From: Pseudomonadota bacterium
Lineage (GTDB): Bacteria; Pseudomonadota; Alphaproteobacteria; Ferrovibrionales; Ferrovibrionaceae
Direction of reading: 5' to 3'
Assembly (NCBI GenBank): GCA_021793055.1
Contig: JAJYTL010000192.1
Coordinates: 1 to 6,407 of the forward strand
DNA: 6,407 nucleotides
Numbering within the stretch: position 1 is the first letter of the stretch; each line of letters starts with the position of its first letter. Below the pieces are notes generated by a model. It saw only the letters and a program-made list of their open reading frames with translations, had not been told where the DNA came from and searched no databases. The position numbers and the translations under genes were made by a program. Shown piece after piece: positions 1 through 5,864 of the stretch.

Positions 1-120
1 GGCGGCGCGGGCTTCCGGCGACGTCGCGGGCGGCTTCCATGGCTCGGCCCAAAGCTCCTTTTCGGTCAGTGCCTTGCTATCTGCTTGCGAGGTGCTTTCG
101 ACGGCTTGAGCGCGCGGCAC
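1..120 (-). CDS. Possible 5' end of a divergent gene, cut by the window edge
   Basis: The minus strand is open from a GTG at 120 to the left edge, about 40 codons. It has a fairly GC-rich third position and a plausible, non-repetitive translation containing ALTEKELWAEPWKPPATSPEARAA-like sequence (residues about 18-40). A G-rich stretch lies about nine bases upstream of the GTG. The same frame stays open further upstream to an ATG at 273, so the start is uncertain. A second minus-strand frame has an ATG at 40. The plus strand is also open here, so coding is not proven. I recognise no family. If real, it would be transcribed away from the cyanase operon and share the control region at 121-376; a regulator would be a natural guess, but nothing in the visible residues shows it. 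Confidence 0.25.
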   Translation of the reverse strand, partial: MPRAQAVESTSQADSKALTEKELWAEPWKPPATSPEARAA

Positions 121-131
121 TGGCCGGTGCC
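116..131. promoter_or_regulatory. Inverted repeat, possible activator site
   Basis: GGCACTGGCCGGTGCC is a 16-base dyad with only one mismatched base pair in the arms (121 against 126). It lies 29 bases upstream of the sigma-54-like element. It resembles an NtrC site (GCAC-N7-GTGC in enteric bacteria) but has six bases between GCAC and GTGC, one too few, so the NtrC assignment is doubtful. GC-rich dyads also arise by chance in such DNA. It overlaps the possible GTG start of the divergent frame. Confidence 0.25.
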
Positions 132-159
132 CCCGCGCAGCGCGGCCGGCGGGCCGCTC

Positions 160-176
160 TTGGCATGCCGCTTGCT
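160..176 (+). promoter_or_regulatory. Sigma-54 (RpoN)-like -24/-12 promoter
   Basis: TTGGCATGCCGCTTGCT matches the RpoN consensus YTGGCACGRNNNTTGCW at all positions except C-to-T after TTGGCA and the R. The invariant GG (162-163) and GC (174-175) are separated by the required ten bases. Transcription would start near 187 and run toward the ABC genes, leaving a leader of about 190 bases. RpoN promoters commonly drive nitrogen-source operons, which suits a cyanase operon. The long leader, which would include the AT-rich tract, is an argument for caution. Confidence 0.45.
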
Positions 177-230
177 GAGAACAGAACGGTTTGTCTGGCA
201 GCGGGCGGCGGCGGTTGATGGGGCGAGCGG

Positions 231-320
231 CAAAAATAACACTAAGGACTTGACTAATTGTATATAACAACATTTATAAATCAGATAATTATATATTAAA
301 CTTATATATAGTGTGATTAT
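231..320. promoter_or_regulatory. AT-rich tract with candidate sigma-70 and IHF-like sites
   Basis: This 90-base stretch has 17 G or C bases (about 19%), in striking contrast to its surroundings. It contains TTGACT (250-255) followed, 19 bases later, by TATAAA (275-280), a passable housekeeping -35/-10 pair with a long spacer. GATAAT at 284-289 is another possible -10 box. A perfect ten-base palindrome ATTTATAAAT lies at 272-281. AATCAGATAATTA (279-291) fits the IHF consensus WATCAANNNNTTR with one mismatch. Such a tract could be a second promoter, a bending site or a target of a silencing protein. Confidence 0.4.
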
Positions 321-376
321 CGACTGGTGCCGGTCCGGTTTCGGCGGGCCGCGCCGCGGCGAGAGGGAAGTGATCG

Positions 377-1207
377 ATGGTGATCCCCGGCGTTCATATC
401 AAGATCGAGAATCTGGCCCATCGCTATCGCGCCCGAAGCGCGCTCGTGCTCGACCGGGCCGAGGCCGAGGTCGCACCCGGCGAGGCGCTTGCCATCCTTG
501 GCCGCTCCGGCTGCGGCAAGTCGACCCTGCTGCATATTTTGGCCGGCCTGATGCGCCCCTCGGCCGGGGCGGTCTATCTCGACGGCAAGGCGGTCGAGGG
601 ACCCTCGCCGCGCTGGGTGATGATGTTTCAGCAGCCATCGCTGTTTCCCTGGATGCAGGTTGCTCAGAATGTCGGCATTGGCCTTCGGTTCGCGCGCCTG
701 CCGAAGGTGGAGGTGGCGAGCCGCGTCGCCGAGGCGCTCCGCCTGGTCGATCTCGAAAGCCACGCCGAGGCCAATGTTCAGGATCTTTCCGGCGGGCAGC
801 AGCAGCGCGTCGCGCTCGCCCGCTCGCTGGTGATGAAGCCCGAACTGCTGCTGCTCGACGAGCCCTTCTCGGCGCTCGATGCCTTCACCCGCGCCGCCTT
901 GCAACGCGACGTCCGCTCGATCGTGAAGCGCCTCGGTCTCACCCTCGTGATCGTGACCCACGACATCGACGAGGCGGCGCTGATGGCGGATCGCGCACTG
1001 ATCATGGCCGGGCCGCCTGGCACCATCGTCGAGGCTGTGACGATCGACATCAAGGGCCAGCGCGAACGCAAGGATCCCGAGGTACGGGCCGCGCGCGAGC
1101 GGCTGATGAAGAGCTTCGAGGCCGTCGCCGGGCCGTCGCCCGGAGCGGTCGAGAGTAGTCCCGCGGCGGTCGCGGCGGTCGCCGCCTTGGCGGTCGCGCA
1201 GGCCTGA
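377..1207 (+). CDS. ABC transporter ATP-binding protein, NitT/TauT (nitrate/sulfonate/cyanate) type
   Basis: This is the cytoplasmic ATPase that powers the importer encoded with the next two genes. All motifs are intact in 276 residues: Walker A GRSGCGKST (42-50), Q-loop Gln85 in MMFQQPSLFPW, signature LSGGQQQRVALARS (137-150), Walker B LLLLDEP (157-163), D-loop SALD (165-168) and switch His195 in VTHDIDEA. The FQQPSLFPWMQVAQNV segment is typical of the NrtD/SsuB/TauB family. The C-terminus, from about residue 250, is an Ala/Pro/Val-rich tail with no recognised domain, so there is no NrtC-like regulatory module. The start at 377 is supported by GAGGGA (363-368). It is the first gene of the operon. 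The substrate cannot be read from the ATPase; cyanate or a related nitrogen compound is inferred from the neighbours. Confidence 0.93.
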   Translation: MVIPGVHIKIENLAHRYRARSALVLDRAEAEVAPGEALAILGRSGCGKSTLLHILAGLMRPSAGAVYLDGKAVEGPSPRWVMMFQQPSLFPWMQVAQNVGIGLRFARLPKVEVASRVAEALRLVDLESHAEANVQDLSGGQQQRVALARSLVMKPELLLLDEPFSALDAFTRAALQRDVRSIVKRLGLTLVIVTHDIDEAALMADRALIMAGPPGTIVEAVTIDIKGQRERKDPEVRAARERLMKSFEAVAGPSPGAVESSPAAVAAVAALAVAQA

Positions 1208-1251
1208 TCCGGCGCGGCGATGGCATGGATTGCAAACGGGGAGTACGAGCG

Positions 1252-2571
1252 ATGACGACAGTGCAAGACGAGCTTTGGAAAGACGCGCCGGACGAGAGCA
1301 GGAATGACGATCCGTTGCGGCTCGGCGCGGCGGGCGAGGGGCCTGCCGCGACCGGCCATTTCGTCCACCATGCCGGCTGCGGCTGCGGTGGCGTCAGCCG
1401 GCGCAGTCTGTTGAGCGCGGCCGGGCTGGCCGCGCTCGGCGGCGCGCTCGCCTCGCCCCGCGTCTATGCCAAGAGCTTCGATCCCGTGGTTCGCATCGGT
1501 TACATCCCGATCACCGACGCGACCGCGCTCCTGATCGCCCACGAGAAGGGCTATTTCAAGAAGGAGGGCCTCGATTCCGCCCGCCCGACCCTGATTCGCG
1601 GCTGGTCGCCGCTGATCGAGGCCTTCGCCGCGCATCGCTTCAATCTCGTCCATCTGCTCAATCCGATCCCGATCTGGATGCGCTACAACAACCACTTCCC
1701 GGTCAAGATCATGGCCTGGGCCCATACCAACGGCTCCGCCATCGTGGTCGGCAAGAGCACGGGAATCGAGACCTTCAAGGACCTTGGCGGCAAGCAGCTC
1801 GCGGTGCCGTTCTGGTACTCGATCCACAACATCATCATTCAGCTCGAGCTGAAAAACGCCGGCATCAAGCCGGTGATCCGGCCGCAGAGCGCGAAGCTCG
1901 CGCCCGACGAATGCAATCTTCTGGTCATGCCGCCGCCGGATATGCCGCCGGCGCTGGCGGCGCGGAAAATAGACGCCTATTGCGTCGCCGAGCCGTTCGA
2001 CGCCATGGGCGAGCTTCTGATCGGCGTCAAGGTGCTGCGCTTCACCGGCGATATCTGGAAGAACCATCCCTGCTGCGTCGTCTGCATGCACGAGGCCGAC
2101 GCCATGGATCCGGCGCGCGCCGCCTGGACGCAGGCGGTGCTGAACGCCATCGTCCAGGCGCAGATCTACGCCAGCGCCAACAAGAAAGAAGTCGCGCACA
2201 TGCTCTCGCGCGACGGCAAGGGCTATCTGCCGATGCCGGCCAACGTGGTGGAGCGGGCGATGACCTTCTACGACCCGGCCTTCTACAAGAATCCGCCGGC
2301 GATCCAGCACCCGCAATGGAAGACCGGGCGCATCGCCTTCGAGGCTTGGCCGTATCCTTCCGCGACCAAGCTCATCGTCAGCGACATGAAGAAGACGCTG
2401 GTCACCGGCGATACCGCCTTCCTCGGGAAGCTGACGCCGGATTTCGTCGCCAAGGACCTCGTCAACTACGATTTCGTCAAGACCGCGCTGGAGAAGTTTC
2501 CGGCCTGGAAGAACGATCCGAGCGTCAATCCCGCCGATCCATATGGACGCACGGAGCTGATCGCCCTATGA
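1252..2571 (+). CDS. Periplasmic substrate-binding protein, NrtA/CmpA-like, with Tat-type signal
   Basis: This is the solute receptor of the importer. The ATG at 1252 is chosen because GGGGAG (1238-1243) sits eight bases before it; the in-frame ATG at 1225 has no such site. The 439-residue protein opens with an acidic stretch of about 35 residues, then HHAGCGCGG (39-47), then a twin-arginine motif SRRSLL (Arg50-Arg51), a hydrophobic Ala/Gly/Leu segment (53-67) and a likely cleavage site after VYA (71-73). The mature part begins VVRIGYIPITDATALLIAHEKGYF, characteristic of the NrtA/CmpA/CynA and NMT1-like binding proteins. IWKNHP (268-273) is another family-like segment, followed by an unusual CCVVCMH (274-280). 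The gene lies 44 bases after the ATPase gene and overlaps the permease gene by four. Cyanate, nitrate, sulfonates or a larger organic ligand are all possible; cyanate or a precursor is favoured by context. Confidence 0.88.
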   Translation: MTTVQDELWKDAPDESRNDDPLRLGAAGEGPAATGHFVHHAGCGCGGVSRRSLLSAAGLAALGGALASPRVYAKSFDPVVRIGYIPITDATALLIAHEKGYFKKEGLDSARPTLIRGWSPLIEAFAAHRFNLVHLLNPIPIWMRYNNHFPVKIMAWAHTNGSAIVVGKSTGIETFKDLGGKQLAVPFWYSIHNIIIQLELKNAGIKPVIRPQSAKLAPDECNLLVMPPPDMPPALAARKIDAYCVAEPFDAMGELLIGVKVLRFTGDIWKNHPCCVVCMHEADAMDPARAAWTQAVLNAIVQAQIYASANKKEVAHMLSRDGKGYLPMPANVVERAMTFYDPAFYKNPPAIQHPQWKTGRIAFEAWPYPSATKLIVSDMKKTLVTGDTAFLGKLTPDFVAKDLVNYDFVKTALEKFPAWKNDPSVNPADPYGRTELIAL

Positions 2572-3437
2572 CCGACCGCACCGCCGCGCTTTCCGCCGCG
2601 AGGCCGATCGGCGCAGCCGAGATCGGACCGCGCCGTGTCGCCGCCGATCGCCAGAGCGCGGGGTTGGCGCGGGCGGCGGCGCGGCGGACGGTCTATTCGG
2701 TCCTCGGCGTCGCCGTCTTGATCGGGCTCTGGTGGCTCGGCGGCTTGGCCATCTATCTCGATCCGGCGACGCGCTCCTTCGCCAGCCTCGCGCCGGTGCC
2801 GACCTTCCGCGCGCTTCTGGTGATGCTCGGCAATGGCGAGATCGCCCGCGCCGCGGCGGCGAGCCTCGAGCGGGTCGTCGGCGGCCTCGCCTGCGCCATC
2901 GTGCTCGGCCTGCCGCTCGGCATCGCCGTCGGCCGCAGCGCGGCCTTCCGCGAGGCGACCTATCTGCCGTTCCAGTTCCTCCGCATGATCAGTCCGCTGT
3001 CCTGGATGCCGATCGCGGTGCTCGCCTTTCCGACCTGGAATCAGGCGATCGTCTTTCTCATCGCCGCGGCTTCGATCTGGCCGGTGACCTTCGCCACCGC
3101 CAACGGCCTCTCCAAGGTCGATCCCGCATGGTTCAAGGTGGCGCGCAATCTCGGCGCCCGCAGCTGGCACATGCTGTTCCAGATCATCCTGCCGGCGATC
3201 GCGCAGGACGTCTTCACCGGCATCCGGCTTGCGCTCGGCGTCGCCTGGATCGTGCTCGTGCCGGCGGAGTTCCTCGGCGTCACCTCGGGCCTCGGCTACG
3301 CCATCAACGACGCGCGCGACACCCTCGACTACAGCCATCTCGGGGCGCTGGTCGTCGTCATCGGCGTCATCGGTTTTTCGCTCGACGCCGTTTGTCTCTG
3401 GCTCATCCGTCGTTACGGCTGGGCCCGCGAAAAGTGA
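2568..3437 (+). CDS. ABC transporter permease, NitT/TauT (BPD_transp_1) family
   Basis: This is the inner-membrane channel subunit, 289 residues, the usual size for SsuC/TauC/NrtB-like proteins. A charged, Ala/Arg-rich cytoplasmic N-terminus (1-40) is followed by hydrophobic segments near 42-63, 102-122, 145-175, 218-238 and 258-280. The ATPase-docking EAA-type loop is seen at about 191-210 (VARNLGARSWHMLFQIILP), with the conserved Gly and the I-L-P ending. The segment VAWIVLVPAEFLGVTSGLGYAINDARD is typical of the family. The start ATG at 2568 overlaps the preceding stop (ATGA), suggesting translational coupling to the binding protein. The open frame continues upstream of 2568, but that part is inside the binding-protein gene and is not used. 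Confidence 0.92.
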   Translation: MTDRTAALSAARPIGAAEIGPRRVAADRQSAGLARAAARRTVYSVLGVAVLIGLWWLGGLAIYLDPATRSFASLAPVPTFRALLVMLGNGEIARAAAASLERVVGGLACAIVLGLPLGIAVGRSAAFREATYLPFQFLRMISPLSWMPIAVLAFPTWNQAIVFLIAAASIWPVTFATANGLSKVDPAWFKVARNLGARSWHMLFQIILPAIAQDVFTGIRLALGVAWIVLVPAEFLGVTSGLGYAINDARDTLDYSHLGALVVVIGVIGFSLDAVCLWLIRRYGWAREK

Positions 3438-3450
3438 AGGAAAGTGAAGG
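3431..3450. repeat. Exact tandem duplication of a 10-base unit
   Basis: AAAGTGAAGG occurs twice in direct succession. The first copy contains the permease stop codon (TGA, 3435-3437). The second lies in the intergenic gap and is out of phase with the first by ten bases. It looks like a small slippage or duplication event at the end of the permease gene, with no obvious function. Confidence 0.6.
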
Positions 3451-3455
3451 GGAAC

Positions 3456-3480
3456 GCGGCGCGAGAGATCTCGCGTCCGC
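3456..3480 (+). other. GC-rich stem-loop in the permease-OsmC gap
   Basis: GCGGCGCGAG (3456-3465) pairs with CTCGCGTCCGC (3470-3480), with a single bulged T at 3476 and an AGAT loop, giving a ten-base-pair stem. No T-run follows, so it is not a classical intrinsic terminator. In the middle of an operon it may protect the upstream transporter mRNA or separate expression of the transporter and enzyme genes. Confidence 0.45.
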
Positions 3481-3501
3481 AACCGCAGCCAATTTGACCA
3501 T

Positions 3502-3507
3502 AGGAGG
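3502..3507 (+). promoter_or_regulatory. Perfect Shine-Dalgarno site of the OsmC-like gene
   Basis: AGGAGG lies six bases before the ATG at 3514. It fully matches the canonical anti-Shine-Dalgarno complement and is the strongest site in the window, suggesting high translation of this gene relative to the transporter genes. Confidence 0.8.
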
Positions 3508-3513
3508 ATCGAA

Positions 3514-4080
3514 ATGACCCAGATCGCAATGCAGCCCGTGCTCACGTCCTGCCTCACGCCGGAGGGCGAGGGCGTCGCGCCCATCGACCGCGAGGGGCTC
3601 TTGAAGCTGATCGAGACCGGCAAGGCCAACCCCAAGGCGATCAAGACCCTGAAGTGCCGAACGGTGGCGGAAGGGCGCTTTCGCCATGCCAATTATATCC
3701 GCAACCTGGCGCCCTATATCGTCGACGAGCCGCCCGGCCTGCTCGGCGACGACACTGCGCCGAACCCCTCCGAAGCCTCGCTCGCGGCCCTCGGCTCGTG
3801 CATCGCCGTCGGCCTTCACGCCAATGCGGTGGCGCGCGGCTGGAAGGTCGCGAAGCTCGAGCTCGCGCTCGAAGGCGACCTCAACATCACCGCGGTCTGG
3901 GGCACCGGAGATACGACGGAGAAGCCGGTCGGCTTCACCGACGTGCGGGTCGAGGTGGCCATGGAATGCGACGGCATCGCCAAGGACGAGGTCGCGGCGC
4001 TGGTCAGCCATGTCCTGAAATGGTCGCCGGTGGCGAATACCTTCACCCGTCCAGTGAACCTCACCGCGACCGCGGTCTGA
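3514..4080 (+). CDS. OsmC-like family protein
   Basis: OsmC/Ohr proteins are dimeric cytoplasmic thiol enzymes, many of which reduce organic hydroperoxides. The core is clear: DEPPGLLGDDTAPNPSEASL (71-90) followed by AALGSCIAVGLHANAVARGW (91-110). Glu87 and Cys96 match the usual catalytic Glu and peroxidatic Cys. The second, resolving Cys is absent: the matching place near the C-terminus reads KWSPVANTFTRPV (169-181), with Ser for Cys, as in a subset of OsmC-like proteins. At 188 residues it is about 45 longer than classical OsmC, mostly from an N-terminal extension carrying Cys13 and Cys48. Peroxidase activity is therefore not assured; it may handle another thiol-reactive or organic substrate. 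It follows the permease by 76 bases and sits between transport and enzyme genes, implying a role in the same pathway. Confidence 0.87.
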   Translation: MTQIAMQPVLTSCLTPEGEGVAPIDREGLLKLIETGKANPKAIKTLKCRTVAEGRFRHANYIRNLAPYIVDEPPGLLGDDTAPNPSEASLAALGSCIAVGLHANAVARGWKVAKLELALEGDLNITAVWGTGDTTEKPVGFTDVRVEVAMECDGIAKDEVAALVSHVLKWSPVANTFTRPVNLTATAV

Positions 4081-4122
4081 CACGCGACCGGCCCTTGCCC
4101 GAGGACGGTGCCGCATCTCCGG

Positions 4123-4144
4123 CGCCGGTCTCGCGCCGGTTTCG
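4123..4144. repeat. Two tandem 11-base repeats in the OsmC-flavoprotein gap
   Basis: CGCCGGTCTCG (4123-4133) is followed directly by CGCCGGTTTCG (4134-4144), differing at one base, and by a further CGCCGG. The repeats can also form alternative GC-rich hairpins, for example CCGGCG (4119-4124) with CGCCGG (4134-4139). No T-run follows. The whole gap (4081-4174) is 94 bases and contains nothing else except the Shine-Dalgarno site of the next gene. Confidence 0.4.
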
Positions 4145-4174
4145 CCGGCGGGTTCGGAGAAAGGAGAAAGCCGA

Positions 4175-5314
4175 ATGGTCCAAGCCCTGGCTGCATCCGG
4201 GACGGCGGTGGTGACGCCAAACCAGGCCGCCGACCGCGCGCAGGTCCTCGCCGCCGTGCGTGCCGTCGCCGAGAGCGACGCCAAGATGCAGGCGCCGATC
4301 ATCGATCGCGATGGCCTCTATCCCGCGGACATGTTGCGCAAGCTTGGCGCCGCCGGCGCCTTTGCGCAACACCTCTCGGGCCCTGGCGCGGGCGGCGCGC
4401 GCGACCTTATGACCACCGTCGAGGCGATGGCGCTGGTCGGCGAGTATTGCGGCTGCACCAGCTTCCTGATGTGGCTGCAGAACGCCTTCGGCTGGTATCT
4501 CGAAGTGACCGAGAACACGGCGCTTCGCGATCGGCTGCAGCCGGCGGTCGCGGCGGCCCAGGTCTTCGGCTCGTCCGGCATGTCGAACCCGGTCAAGGCG
4601 ATGGACGGGATCGAGAATTTCAAGCTCCGCGGCGAGCGGGTCGCGGGCGGTTACGTGGTCTCGGGCGTGCTGCCCTATGTTTCCAATCTCGGCATCGGCC
4701 ATGTCATGGGCACCGCCTTCGAGCTCGCCGGCGATCCGGCGCGCAAGGTGATGGCGGCGTTCCGCATCAACGGCGAGGACGTCAAGATCACCCAGAACGT
4801 CCATTTCATCGGCCTCGAAGGTTCGGCCACCTATACGGTGGTGATGAAGCGCCATTTCGTCGCCGACGAGATGGTGCTGGCGGAATCGCTCGCGCCTTAC
4901 GTCAAGCGCATCAAGCCGGTGTTCTTCCTGCTGCAGGCCGGCATGGCTCTGGGCCAGATTCGGGGCGCGATCAACGTCATGCGCGACTGCGACCGCACTC
5001 ATGGGCACGCCAATGCCTATCTGCCGAAGCGGCCGGATTTTTTCGAGGCCGAGGCGGCCGCCTTGCGGCCGCGGCTGGCGGCGCTGTTGCGCGATCCGCT
5101 CGATCCTTCGGAAGGTTATCTCCGCGCCGTCTATCGCGCCCGTCTCGAAGCCGGCGAACTGGCGCTGGAGGCGGCGCAGGCAGCCCTGCTGCATGCCGGT
5201 GCCAAGGGCTACATTCGCGGTTCCGAGGCGGATCGGCGCTGGCGCGAAACACTTTTCGTCGCGGTCGTGACCCCGGCGCTCAAGCACTTGCGCAAGGCGT
5301 TGGCCGAAATGTGA
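4175..5314 (+). CDS. Acyl-CoA dehydrogenase-fold flavoprotein, possibly a monooxygenase
   Basis: The 379-residue length and three-part layout fit the acyl-CoA dehydrogenase superfamily: N-terminal helices (about 20-125, including LRKLGAAGAFAQHLSG), a middle beta domain (about 130-240, with VAGGYVVSGVLPYVSN in place of the usual G-x-K-xF-I-(S/T) stretch) and C-terminal helices (245-379). Two dehydrogenase hallmarks are missing. The TEP-G-S motif is replaced by GSSGMSNPVKAMDG (132-145), and the C-terminal Y-E-G/E-G-T region by LFVAVVTPALKHLRKAL, so the usual catalytic Glu is not seen. The tail GAKGYIRGSEADRRWRETLF still matches the family's GG-GY-ER-RD pattern. This recalls group D flavin monooxygenases such as DszC or HpaB-like enzymes, but that is inference. 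AGGAG (4162-4166) supports the start. It lies 49 bases before cynS and could generate the cyanate that CynS removes. Confidence 0.8.
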   Translation: MVQALAASGTAVVTPNQAADRAQVLAAVRAVAESDAKMQAPIIDRDGLYPADMLRKLGAAGAFAQHLSGPGAGGARDLMTTVEAMALVGEYCGCTSFLMWLQNAFGWYLEVTENTALRDRLQPAVAAAQVFGSSGMSNPVKAMDGIENFKLRGERVAGGYVVSGVLPYVSNLGIGHVMGTAFELAGDPARKVMAAFRINGEDVKITQNVHFIGLEGSATYTVVMKRHFVADEMVLAESLAPYVKRIKPVFFLLQAGMALGQIRGAINVMRDCDRTHGHANAYLPKRPDFFEAEAAALRPRLAALLRDPLDPSEGYLRAVYRARLEAGELALEAAQAALLHAGAKGYIRGSEADRRWRETLFVAVVTPALKHLRKALAEM

Positions 5315-5363
5315 TGCCGGGCGCCGGTTCGTTTCTCATTCAAATCCATAGGAGACATGTGCC

Positions 5364-5810
5364 ATGACGAGAGCGGAACTCACCGAGAAGATTATCGCCA
5401 TCAAGCGCCGCAAGGGCCTGACCTGGAAGGGCATCGCGGCCGATCTCGGCCCCGGCTCGGTGCTCTATTACACGGCGGCGTTGCTCGGCCAGACGCTGCT
5501 CGACAAGAGTGAAGCGGAAGCGGCGGGGCGCATCCTCGGCCTCGAGGAGGAGGAAATTCTGCTGTTGCAGGAGCCTGCCTATCGCGGCTCGTTGCCAACC
5601 GCGATCCCGACCGATCCGCTGATCTATCGCTTCTACGAAGTGATGCAGACCTACGGCACGACCTGGAAGGCGCTGATCCACGAGGAGTTCGGCGACGGCA
5701 TCATGAGCGCCATCGATTTCGACATGCAGATCGAGCGTCAGCCCGATCAGAAGGGCGACCGCGTGCGCGTGGTGATGAGCGGCAAGTTCCTGCCTTACAA
5801 GAAGTTCTGA
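5364..5810 (+). CDS. cynS: Cyanase (cyanate hydratase/lyase)
   Basis: Cyanase catalyses cyanate plus bicarbonate to carbamate and CO2, the carbamate then breaking down to ammonia and CO2. It is a cytoplasmic homodecamer that detoxifies cyanate and provides nitrogen. The 148-residue length is close to the 156 of the E. coli enzyme. The N-terminal helical DNA-binding-like fold (1-75) is followed by the catalytic domain with DPLIYRFYEVMQTYGTTWKALIHEEFGDGIMSAIDF (84-119). The three active-site residues are present as Arg89, Glu92 and Ser115, equivalent to E. coli Arg96, Glu99 and Ser122. The C-terminus GKFLPYKKF is family-typical. AGGAG (5350-5354) sits nine bases before the ATG; an out-of-frame ATG at 5357 is not used. 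No carbonic anhydrase gene (cynT), which accompanies cynS in E. coli, is in the window. Confidence 0.97.
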   Translation: MTRAELTEKIIAIKRRKGLTWKGIAADLGPGSVLYYTAALLGQTLLDKSEAEAAGRILGLEEEEILLLQEPAYRGSLPTAIPTDPLIYRFYEVMQTYGTTWKALIHEEFGDGIMSAIDFDMQIERQPDQKGDRVRVVMSGKFLPYKKF

Positions 5811-5864
5811 GCGGCGAGGGGCATGCGGGGTGGTGTCGGGCGCGAGCCGGAAGGGATGAGGGCA

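Larger units (their letters stand above)
121..376. promoter_or_regulatory. Upstream control region of the operon
   Basis: No credible gene is seen between 121 and 376. Short open frames here translate to Arg/Gly/Ala-rich peptides with no good ribosome binding site. The left part is GC-rich and carries a sigma-54-like element. The middle is a sharply AT-rich tract, and the right part returns to high GC and ends in the Shine-Dalgarno site (GAGGGA, 363-368) of the ATPase gene. This composition and position fit an intergenic promoter region, possibly bidirectional. Confidence 0.6.

Noticed and set aside
85..267. Small plus-strand frame of 60 codons in the upstream region
   Set aside because: It has no convincing ribosome binding site, no motif and a composition shift into the AT-rich tract; a regulatory region fits better.
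313..1158. Plus-strand frame of 281 codons overlapping the ATPase gene
   Set aside because: It is Arg/Gly/Ala-rich with no motif, whereas the alternative frame carries every ABC ATPase motif.
778..2316. Long minus-strand open frame of 512 codons opposite the ATPase and binding-protein genes
   Set aside because: Its translation is rich in Arg, Asp, His and Gly with no family motif, and it lies antisense to genes with clear motifs. Long antisense frames are expected in DNA with a high third-position GC.
1911..2567. Upstream extension of the permease open frame, suggesting a fusion
   Set aside because: This part is Arg/Gly-rich shadow sequence of the binding-protein gene. The membrane protein begins naturally at the ATGA junction at 2568.
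2466..3692. Minus-strand open frame of 408 codons opposite the permease
   Set aside because: It is low-complexity and charged (Arg/Asp/Glu-rich), covers the permease and the start of the OsmC-like gene, and has no recognisable domain.
4061..5287. Minus-strand open frame of 408 codons opposite the flavoprotein
   Set aside because: It is antisense to a well-supported gene, and its Arg/His/Gly-rich composition is typical of shadow frames.
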